This document shows positions 56,013-64,000 of a DNA stretch of 64,000 nt, in pieces. Under the pieces are notes generated by a model. It ran no database searches. It worked only from the letters and a program-made list of their open reading frames with translations, and was not told the DNA's origin. Location: positions 17,340,019 to 17,404,018 of the forward strand of contig CM077651.1 of NCBI GenBank assembly GCA_039707465.1, given 5' to 3'. The position numbers and the translations under genes were made by a program. Positions within the stretch are counted from its first letter, which is position 1. Each line of letters starts with the position of its first letter. This DNA comes from Rhabdophis nuchalis. Its lineage: Eukaryota > Chordata > Lepidosauria > Squamata > Natricidae.

Positions 56013-56154
56013 TTTCTCTCTTTCTTTCTTTTCCTCTCTCTCTCCCCCCTCCCTTCTTTCTTTTTTCGTTTCTTTTCTTTCTTTCTTTCTTTTTCACACC
56101 TTCCTTCCTTCCTTCCTTCCTTCCTTCCTTCCTTCCTTCCTTCCTTTCTTCCTG
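55949..56154. repeat. (TTTC)n-(CTTC)n pyrimidine tract
   Basis: About 16 TTTC units, a mixed C/T stretch, then ~13 CTTC units; nearly pure pyrimidine over 200 bases. Confidence 0.96.
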
Positions 56155-57596
56155 TGAAATTATAGTAATAATTGACTTTGAAGATCCTGGAACTTGCATC
56201 TGCTTAAGAGGGCACAACAATCTGCTGCCAGAATAAACATCTCATTTCAGAGTGGAACTTGTCCCATTGTCCAGGAAGGTCAAGTTTAAATCTTAAGCCC
56301 ACACTAATTGAATGGTTACTGTGGTTACAGAGCAGGCTAGAGACTGTTGCTTGTTTCTCTCATTGTTTTACTGGTTAGCAGAAAACCAGTATTTCTCTAC
56401 TCTGCGGTGCTTAAGCAAGTCTGCAAATGGAGCAATAACAAAACTAACATTGCTTTGATCTTAGTTCAGTTTCTCAAATGTTATCCTCTTCAATATGGTG
56501 ATTTGGAAGTCCTAGCTTTCTTTTTCTCCTGCTACACAAATGTTACAGTTTTATCCTGGCCTTGCCAACACATCTGGGAGTTCAGCTGAAGCCTCAGCAC
56601 TCTGAATATGGGTCAAGGCTAAGTGGTGTAGTATGCACTTTGAGGTCATATCTTACTTTTACATTATGCATAAGTAGGGCAAGTTTAAGTCTCTTGCCAA
56701 TGAGTATATTGTGCCAAGCTAACATTTATGGGCACTGGCCTAAATATTTTATGTTTTTAAGAATAGGCATAACTGCTACTCTTTTTTCCCCTTGCATCTC
56801 CCTCTTTCTCTAGGGCCTGTTTCTTTTTGTAATATTGTATTAGTTATGCTTCCGCAAAATAACACGTATGTAGTATTGCCAGCATACTGCAACTCTGATA
56901 CAACTGGATCTCAGCCCAATCCATCTCACAGGGTTGCCGTTGGGTGGAAAAACTATCAAAAAAGTGGTTATGTTTTCTGCTTTGAGTTATTTGTAAAAAC
57001 AACAACAACAACAACAATAAAGATGGAATAGAAATAAATAAAAAGGGAAGCAGTAGTGAATGTCAGTCATCATGCTTGGTCTGTCACCCCATCACAGCTT
57101 GCTTTTCAAAGCACTTTTACAAAGTACTTAAGCATAGTTAAGGTAGCACACTTATTGCATTAGTCCATATATTTTCTCTATAGGATTTTTGTTCAATAAT
57201 TTTGTAGCTGCCCTCTCCTTATCCCTTCTATCTCTGCTAACAAGGGAAGGAGGAACAGTTCAAAAATGTACAGTGATAAAAACATTAAAAGTGTCAGACT
57301 GAAACCTGACAGGGTTAAAGGACTTTCCAGATCTCATTTTCATGCCATTCTTTCAAACAATGGAACAAGTGTTTGATGTTTCTCTATTATAATCTATAGA
57401 CATTCCTTCCCCACCACACCTTCTAAAAATCTAAAAGAAGATTGAATTGAACTGGTTGCTCTATAATGGCAAACAATTCAATATGCATCCTCTTTGATGT
57501 CAGATTTCTAATTTAAACTGAATCCATTCTGATTTACACAGACCTATTCCATAGTCTAAATGGTACTTATCAAATTCTCACTTTCTCCATTCTTCG
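56155..57596. other. No gene recognised; short (CAA)n
   Basis: CAA units at 56999-57016, followed by 'taaagatggaatagaaataaataaa', here only noted as A-rich; otherwise unrecognised. Confidence 0.5.
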
Positions 57597-58040
57597 TGTT
57601 GTTAGTTGTGAAGTTGTGTCCAACTTATCGCAACCCCATGGGCAATGTTCCTCCAGGCCTTCCTGTCCTCTACGTCCTTTGGAGTCAATTTAAGCTCATG
57701 CCTACTGCTTCAGTGACTCCGTCCAGCCACTTCATTCTCTGTCATCCCCTTCTTCTTTTGCCCTCTATCATTCCCAGCATTAGGCTCCTCTCCAGTGAGT
57801 CCTTCCTTCTCATTAGGTGGCCAAAGTATTTGAGTGTCATCTTCAGGATCTGGCCTTCTGAAGAGAAGTCACAGTTGATCTCATCTAGAATTGACCGGTT
57901 TCATCATCTTGAAGTCCAAGAGACTCGCAGGAGTCTTCTCCAACACCATAGCTCAAAGGCCTCAAATATTTGGTTCTCAGCCTTTCTTATGGTCCAACTT
58001 TCACAGTTTATACTTTGCAACTAAAAAGAACCATAGGGTT
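57597..58040 (-). mobile_element. BovB (RTE) LINE 3' end
   Basis: rc of 'gttagttgtgaagttgtgtc' is the 3' terminus; the antisense RT C-terminus follows (rc encodes the KYFGHL-type region at 57820-57840). It breaks off after 'ttatggtccaactttcacag'. More diverged than the 30.7 kb copy. Confidence 0.87.
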
Positions 58041-58261
58041 GACTATATACACTTTTTCTCCACTCTGTATGGATCCTAAGAATTGCCTTAATTATAATTT
58101 AAGCCAATTTTCATAGCCATCAATCAAAACATCAAGATGGCTTGCAATATAAAAATTACAAGTTCTATTCAACTTACTAGTTTTTGAACAAAAATACCTA
58201 CATAATATACAGAATTAGAGCCTTTCCCACCAGCCTCTAATTATCGTGTGACATTGTTCTG
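58041..58261. other. No recognised feature
   Basis: Unrecognised. Confidence 0.5.
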
Positions 58262-58310
58262 ACCTCTTTCTGTTTCCCTTTAATGTTCCCATGTTATTGC
58301 TCTCCTCTTA

Positions 58311-58595
58311 GGTCTATGGAAATTCTCAGTCATCCAGGTCATGGTTGTCCCAAAGGTGCTTTTTCAAGAGGCAACTGGACTTTCTGGGTTTTCTTTGAAG
58401 ATGTTTGCTTCTCATCCAAGAAGTTCTTCAGCTCTGACTGGATGGTGGGGAATGAAAGGGACGGAGGGAGGGAAGAAAAAAAGGGAAAAAAGCTTCTATT
58501 CGCCAGTCAGAGCTGAAGAAACTTCCTGGATGCGAAGTGAAACATCTTCAAAAAACAACCAGAAAGTCCAGTTGCCTCTTGAAAAAGCACCTTTG
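58311..58595. mobile_element. PLE-type inverted dimer (family 2), 285 bp
   Basis: A minus unit (58311-58437) and a plus unit (58503-58595) face each other across a purine-rich spacer. Flanks TGCTCTCCTCTTA (58298-58310) and TGCCCTCATCTTA (58596-58608) match at 11 of 13. The plus unit keeps CTGAAGA-stem-GAAA; the minus unit has lost one G of the GAAA box. Confidence 0.75.
58513..58546 (+). ncRNA. Hammerhead-like core in PLE family 2
   Basis: CUGAAGA (58513-58519), one extra A, stem ACUUC/GAAGU, then GAAA (58539-58542) and CAUC. A 3-bp helix I (GAG/UUC with one G-U) is possible. Confidence 0.35.
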
Positions 58596-58867
58596 TGCCC
58601 TCATCTTATCTTCAGCCAATTAGTGAGACAGAGTTAAATCAATCTTTTACTACACTAATTTAAAAAAATATGTTTTTTTTCCTGATCGGCCAAGAACAAT
58701 CTGAACATATACCAAATCCAAAGGCTTTGTCATCCAATGCCTTGAGTGGAAGTTGGACAATAGTAGTAATCAGGGAGGGGAGCAATAGAGGCAGAGTAGG
58801 GGTCACCAATGGGAGCAACCAATTTTATATTACCAAAATAGAGAGCAAACACCATTTCATTTTGGTT

Positions 58868-58901
58868 CTGACGATGTTACCATGTTCGGTAATGAAATAT
58901 C
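58868..58901 (+). ncRNA. Hammerhead-like core in PLE family 3
   Basis: CUGACGA (58868-58874), one extra U, stem GUUACC/GGUAAU, GAAA (58894-58897), then UAUC where related copies I recall read CGUC. Same layout as families 1 and 2. Confidence 0.35.
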
Positions 58902-58990
58902 TGCAAGAAAACCACCAAGCTCAGAGAGCACCAAGGACCCCATATCTTCCCAATGTTTTCTGCTGACCCCATGATAAGGGGGCAAATAAA

Positions 58991-59682
58991 TCTACTGATG
59001 ACAATATACAGTATATGTGAAGCATAGCCAGAAGGCCGCTGCATTATCAAGGATTACTAATTAAGATGAAGATAAATGGCAGTGCATTTTGTAAAAAAAA
59101 AAAAAAAAAAGCAAAACTAATTCCCAACTGCTACATTAATGATCGTATACTTTATTGGAAGTTTATTTCCTGAAATCTTTGGCTCTACAGCTCGAAATTC
59201 AGTATTGTTGAGTCCCCTCACTTAAATTACATTATTATCTACAACTTGTGGTTAGAGTAGATCTTCATATATTCCAGTAGCATGTTCAGTACAGAAGGAT
59301 TGATTGTTTGCTAGCCAGGCAGTCTTAATGTGTCATTGCTTGTTTATTTGTTTTTTTTAAAAAACCAGGCACATCTAATACATATTGAAAGTGTGATGGG
59401 GTGAAAGAGAATGCAATTTATTTCTTCTTTCTTTTTTCCCATTTTGCTTGAAAAGGAAGCAAATATATTTTTGTTGTTTCATAAATGATAGTAGCTTGAG
59501 TATCATACTGGTTTTATTTACAATCTGATATAGGAACAAGCTGCTATTTGTTAGCTAGAAGGAGAGCATTTATTGGGTTTTTTTGTGTTGCTAGCATGCT
59601 CTCTTTGTCAGGAATGAAGATATCACCAAACTGCTTTAGAAGTTTTTCTAGAAAAGAAAAAAAGGTGGCACATGAAAATGTT
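58991..59682. other. No gene recognised; A run at 59092-59110
   Basis: An 18-base A run could be a retroposon tail, but no body or flanking duplication is recognised. Confidence 0.5.
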
Positions 59683-59733
59683 AGAACAGAACAGAACAGA
59701 ACAGAACAGAACAGAACAGAACAGAACAGAACA
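59683..59733. repeat. (AACAG)n on a CR1-L3 tail
   Basis: Ten AACAG units directly abut 'aataatagagttggaaagga', the reversed CR1-L3 terminus. A C replaces the T of the usual AATAG unit throughout. Confidence 0.95.
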
Positions 59734-60140
59734 GAATAATAGAGTTGGAAAGGACCTTGGAATTCTTCTAGTCCAACCCTCCGCCTAGGCAGGAAACCCT
59801 ACACCACTTCAGACAAATGGTTATCCAACATCTTCTTAAAAGCTTTCAGTGTTGGAGCATTCACAACTTCTGGAGGCAAGTTGTTCCACTCCTTAGTTCT
59901 AAGTTGCTTCTCTCCTTGATTAGTTTCCATCCATTGCTTGTTGTCCTACCTTCAGATGCTTTGGAGAATAATTTGGCTCCCACTTCTTTGTAGCAACCCC
60001 TGAGATATTGGAACATTGCTATCATGTCATCCCTGGTCCTTCTTTTCATTAAATTAGACATATCCAGTTCCTGCAAGTTCTTCATATGTTTTGACCTCTA
60101 GTCCCATAATCATCTTTGTTTCTCTACTCTGAACTCCTTC
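59734..60140 (-). mobile_element. CR1-L3 LINE 3' region
   Basis: The minus strand carries the RT C-terminus (LQELDMSNLMKRRTRDDMIA, then MFQYLRGCYKEVGAKLFSKA) followed by the 3' end at 59740-59800. Frame open for ~70 codons, then broken. Confidence 0.88.
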
Positions 60141-60346
60141 TAGAGTTCTCACTCGGTTGTGGTTATGAAATAAAATTTATTAACCTATTGTTGTTTTTTA
60201 TTGCTCTGATTTTTCAAAATACCCTAAGTATTCCAATGCAGTTTGATGTGTTTACATAGATGTTTTAATTTTACCTACTTTGTCAGAAACAAGAAATCAG
60301 GAACCAAGTTTTTTTTTTTCCAAATGAGTTTATTCTATGCTATGGC
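60141..60346. other. No recognised feature
   Basis: Unrecognised; T run at 60310-60319. Confidence 0.5.
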
Positions 60347-60936
60347 TCTACAAGATTCTGAACTATTAATAGTCAAAGCAAATTGGCAGTAGATAAGAGC
60401 CAATGGAATCAAGAAGGACTTGTGGGCATGAAGGAACTCCAAACTGATGACACACTTAACCTTTCCCTCAGGTGCAGTCTGGCTGTCCTACATGTTCCCA
60501 TGTCACTGTCCTCATCTTATCTTTGGCCCATTAGTGAGACAGGATTAAATCAACCCTTTGCGGTACTAGTTTTTTTTTTTAATATATCTTTTTGCCCTGA
60601 TCAGCCAAGAACAATCTCAATATACACAAAATCAAAGAGGCGTTGTTGCCTGATGCCTTGTGTAGAAGTAGGATAATAGAGGAGGGGAGGAAACAATGGA
60701 GGCAGGGTGGGAGTCACCAATGGGAACAGTCAATTTTATGTTACCAAAATAGAGAGCAAATCCCACTCTACAAGAATCTGAACTACTAATAGTCAAGTCA
60801 AATTGGCAGTAGATAAGAGTCAATGGAATCAAGAATGGCTTGTGGGCATGAAGGAACTCCAAACTGATGACACATTTGACCTCTCCCTCAGGTGCAGTCT
60901 GGCTATCTCCTACATGCTTTTCGTGACACACATACA
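60347..60936 (+). repeat. Tandem partial duplication of PLE-type family 3 sequence
   Basis: Segment A (60347-60515) recurs at 60767-60936, exactly 420 bp downstream. Segment B (60516-60766) between them is the same as 58596-58860. The order A-B-A fits a direct repeat of a 420-bp unit cut after A. Translation shows no domain. Confidence 0.75.
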
Positions 60937-61844
60937 ATACATACACACACACCCACACACCATGCTGATTACATTTTACTACACTTGAACAGGAGTGTAT
61001 CTTGAACAGGATATTACCTGGTCAGGATGTAAACATTTTTCAGATAGAATTTTTTTTAAATAAAATCTTGAGATGAACCCTAAATTCTAGAGGATATTTT
61101 TATACATGTCCAACAATATCTAGATTTTCCTGTTTCTGACTTTTCTTTAGGGCATTTTTAAAAGACAGTATTTTGGCTGACACTGATTGGAAATGGTACT
61201 TCAAATAAAATGAGGCTAGGAAAATCTAGTCATCAAAGCACTAAGCTCAGGGCATAATTAGAAGCTTACATAGAAGAAAGATGCAGAGTTTACCTGTATA
61301 TTTTTCTGGAGGTGATTAGATTTACATCTTGAAACTGAATTAAATACGGGCAATGTAATTGACTAATCAGAGGAAAAAATGTTCTTATAAGCAACATACA
61401 TCTTATACATACTGTATCTAGCTAATTCAAAGTGTATATATTTTTCTAATTAAAATATTTCTATGTATATTACTTTAAATTTATGAGAGTGTGGTGGATG
61501 GATAGATTATCTCTATAGATGAATAATTTATGATATTACTTATAGGTATAAAAAGTGGTGGACAAAATTGGATTAGTAAACAATTTATTATTATTTTTAT
61601 AAAGCATTATAAAAGTATTCAAGTTTCCAGACATGGTACAACATATTTATGATATTAATTTTTAAGTAAAATCATTTTTGAGATTATAACATAATAAAAT
61701 AAGATGCTGTAATGAATAAAAATGGAAGCAGTAAAGTGCATTCTAGAAGTTTTACATTTCAGAGTTTACATTTCACAGAAACGGGTTAATTCTGAAGGCA
61801 CACACTGTCAATTATTTGAAGTAGTAATTATACAAAGTGATAGG
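60937..61844. other. No recognised gene
   Basis: A short CA run at 60946-60960; otherwise AT-rich unrecognised sequence. Confidence 0.5.
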
Positions 61845-62064
61845 TGTTAAGTTCTGGGCGATAAATGGAGGTGAGACCAGAGAGACTTCTAACAGCTCTC
61901 TATTTACTGCTTGTGAGGCAACTGAACTTCCTGGCTGACACAACTCCTTTTATATGAAACTGCTCAGTCAAACAACCAATCAGGAGAGACTATTTTCCCG
62001 CTCCAACAGAAGACCAGAATGAGAACTTCAACTGCCAACTATATACTATATATAATACATAACA
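61845..62064 (-). mobile_element. Probable solo LTR (220 bp)
   Basis: On the minus strand it starts TGTTATG and ends AACTTAACA (TGTTA...TAACA). It has an ATTGG CCAAT-type box (rc of 61976-61980) and a TATA box ATATAAAAGG (rc of 61946-61955), spaced as in an LTR promoter. Flanking 5-mers (ATAGG, GTAAG) do not match, so support is structural only. Gypsy or retroviral origin is not resolved. Confidence 0.5.
61946..61955 (-). promoter_or_regulatory. TATA box in the LTR
   Basis: ATATAAAAGG on the minus strand, ~20-30 bases downstream of the CCAAT-type box. Confidence 0.4.
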
Positions 62065-62159
62065 GTAAGGCCATTGAACAGAAAACATACACTTCTTTTA
62101 AATGAGTGTGCAGTATAAATCTAAAAGTTCCAAGATAGCAAAAGCACTTAGGCTTATAT

Positions 62160-62998
62160 ATTTTTATTTATTTATTTTATTCAATTTATATCCCGCCCTT
62201 CTCCAAAAGGACCCAGGGCGGCGCACAGGAATTTAAAAACCACATACAAAAATAATACAAAACATATAAATTTAAAAATCCATTAAATAGCAAAACCTGC
62301 GCTAAAACCAATTAAAATCCCCCATTTAAAAACTATCTAAGATTAGTCACAGCGGAGGCTATGTTAGGCCGGCTTGATGAAATAAGTGTGTTTTTAAACA
62401 CTGGCGGAAGAGGCGGAGGTCGGTGATGGTGCGGAGTTCAGGGGGTAGGTCATTCCACAGGGTAGGGCCCGCCACAGAGAAGGCCCTTCCCCTGGGTGTC
62501 GCCAGCCGGCATTGTCCGGCCAATGGCACCCGGAGAAGGCCCTCTCTGTGGGAGCGTATCGGTCTAAGGGATGTATGGGGCAGAAGACGGTCTCACATAT
62601 AACTAGGTCCCAAGCCATGGAGCGCTTTGAAGATGGTCGTCAAGACCTTGAAGCGCACCCGAAAGACCACAGGAAGCCAGTTTCCGTTCGCGCAGGATCG
62701 GTGTTATGTGGGAGCATCTAGGGGCTCCCGTAATCACCTGCGCGGCTGCATTCTGCACTAACTGTAGCTTTCAAGTGCACCTCAAGGGAAACCCCATGTA
62801 GAGAGCATTGCAGTAGTCCAGTCGAGATGTCACGAGGGCCTGAATGACTGTGCGAAGGGGAGCCCGGTCCAGTAAGGGGCGCAATTGGCGCATCAGGCAT
62901 ACCTGATGAAACGCCCCCCTGGCCACGGCCGCCACATGGTCCTCCATGGACAGCCGGGAATCCAGGAGGACACCCAAATTGCGCACCCTCTCCACTTC
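62160..62998 (-). mobile_element. L2 LINE 3' end, longest copy in the window
   Basis: The minus strand begins in RT sequence VRNLGVLLDSRLSMEDHVAA, then VIQALVTSRLDYCNALYMGF. A small indel or frame change near 62700-62770 follows, then the C-terminal domain in another frame, a 3' untranslated region ('cgcgccgccctgggtccttt'-type) and a TTTA tail. CpG-rich and relatively young. Joined at 62998 to a tRNA SINE. Confidence 0.92.
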
Positions 62999-63204
62999 AC
63001 AGTGCTTTACAGCCCTCTCTAAGCAGTTTACAGAGTCCGCATATTGCCCCCAACAATCTGGATTCTCATTTTACCCACCTCGGAAAGATGGAAGGCTGAG
63101 TCAACCTTGAGCCTAGTGAGATTCGAACTGCCGAACTACTGGCAATCGGCAATCAGCAAAACTACCCTGCAATACTGCATTCTAACCACTGTGCCACCTC
63201 AGCA
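62999..63204 (-). mobile_element. tRNA-derived SINE (GAGGTGGC head)
   Basis: The minus strand begins GCTGAGGTGGCACAGTGGTT (A-box-like TGGCACAGTGG) with a B box, GTTCGAATCTC (rc of 63119-63129). It then follows the widespread squamate order 'gttgactcagccttcc', 'gaggtgggtaaaatgagaat', 'gttgggggcaatatg', 'ggcgctttagagagggc'-like. The 3' end is cut at 'cactgtgaag'; the missing remainder is what survives at 50926. Confidence 0.8.
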
Positions 63205-64000
63205 GAGATGTTTGTGGTTTTCATTTTTATTAACCCAAGACATTATCAGAGCCCAGGTAAGACTTGGAGGATAAGACGGTCAGTCAACCTTTGTTGCAAT
63301 CGATAGACCAAAACCCAGTGATCCCCCCAAAATGGATCCTCCATTTTGATATGGGTTGCTGCCAGCATTATTATTTCTGTTTGAAACTGAAAGTTGTGCA
63401 GTTTTCAGTCATTGTTTTGGCTTTTTATTTATTTGTTTGCCCCCAGGGGATCAAGGCCATTTGTACAAATTATAAAGTAGATAAAATGTAAATAATTTTA
63501 GATCTGAGGAGGTTTCTATTCAAAGTAAGACTTGATTAAGCTGCCTTTTTCTGTCTTTTTTCTTGGTCCATCAAGAAAATAATTTGCAAATACTGCACTA
63601 TAAAGAGACACAGTGATTTAATATATGCACTGCAAAATGTCTTTATAAACAGTACCAAATGAAATGTAATTACTTTCAAACTGGTTTTCAGATATTAAGC
63701 TTAATTAAAAGTGGTTTTCTTTAATAGTTTATCAACTATTTCCAACTTTTTGGAAGTTAATGATCTTTAGAAGAGCAAATGGAATTATCTAGGCATGACA
63801 TCTGAGGTTATATTACCATTTAATTTAAAAATTGTATCATATAGGATTACAGAATCAAGTGAAACTGTGCCAGACAAATTGAGAGAAAGCATTCCCTTAA
63901 AATTGTGCCTCTTCTAAAAGAGACATATTTTTTCCTAATCTTGACATTATTATCCTCAACATTCAATTTATCCTTCTTTAATACAAAGTTGTCAGCAAAT
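63205..64000. other. No recognised feature
   Basis: AT-rich, unrecognised to the window end. Confidence 0.5.

Larger units (their letters stand above)
58262..58990 (+). mobile_element. PLE-type element (family 3), split by family 2
   Basis: Left part 58262-58310 ('aatgttcccatgttattg') and right part 58596-58990 match, in order, the segments at 60490-60520 and 60516-60760. The right part continues into a hammerhead-like core and 'gcaagaaaaccaccaagctc', a common squamate repeat end. The split is made by 58311-58595. Confidence 0.6.

Noticed and set aside
59092..59110. A run as a processed-pseudogene tail
   Set aside because: No coding-like sequence upstream and no flanking duplication.

Overview
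The window reads as intergenic or deep intronic DNA from a squamate reptile, most likely an advanced (colubroid) snake. The basis is the mix of repeats: BovB/RTE LINE remnants, L2 LINE 3' ends, CR1-L3 ('Snake1'-like) LINE ends with AATAG-type tails, Sauria-type tRNA SINEs, Penelope-like elements (PLEs), hAT and Tc1/mariner MITEs, and very abundant microsatellites. I recognise no host protein-coding exon and no genuine tRNA or rRNA gene. The long open frames are low-complexity artefacts (ATT, GA, GATA, GGAA tracts) or pieces of retrotransposon reverse transcriptase. Species cannot be fixed from the sequence alone, and repeat family names are assigned by recognition, not by a database search.

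Layout. 0-10 kb: CR1-L3 and L2 remnants, a hAT MITE with an exact 8-bp target duplication, a Sauria SINE and large GA, GATA/GGTA and GGAA microsatellites. 9.9-10.6 kb: a 106-bp palindromic hAT MITE, GT/GA/AT tracts and a perfect 122-bp-arm palindrome from a PLE terminal repeat. 11-32 kb: BovB pieces at 11.5, 23.6, 26.6 and 30.7 kb, L2 pieces at 12.5, 17.2, 18.7, 24.1, 25.0 and 28.3 kb, Sauria SINEs at 15.5 and 26.1 kb, and a mariner-like MITE at 29.9 kb. 33.9-34.75 kb: a nested foldback built from a 24-bp outer inverted repeat, a 66-bp direct repeat, an inverted pair of a tRNA-like element carrying a canonical hammerhead-ribozyme fold, and an inverted PLE end. 35.5-37.7 kb: an unclassified LINE lying between inverted PLE ends, then a CR1-L3 copy interrupted by a hAT MITE, an L2 tail and a mariner MITE. 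40-62 kb: PLE inverted dimers with target duplications in CR1-L3 (40.4 kb) and in another PLE (58.3 kb), three more palindromic hAT MITEs, an L1 end with 15-bp target duplications (55.1 kb), a tandem PLE-like duplication (60.3 kb) and a probable solo LTR (61.9 kb). The window ends with its longest L2 copy and a tRNA SINE.

The most notable theme is self-cleaving-RNA architecture. One element type (34.2/34.4 kb) has a complete hammerhead fold with helices I, II and III. Three PLE-type repeats (10.4, 40.4/58.4 and 58.9 kb) carry hammerhead-like cores (CUGANGA, stem, GAAA) and occur mostly as head-to-head inverted copies. A second theme is microsatellite birth at retroelement 3' tails.
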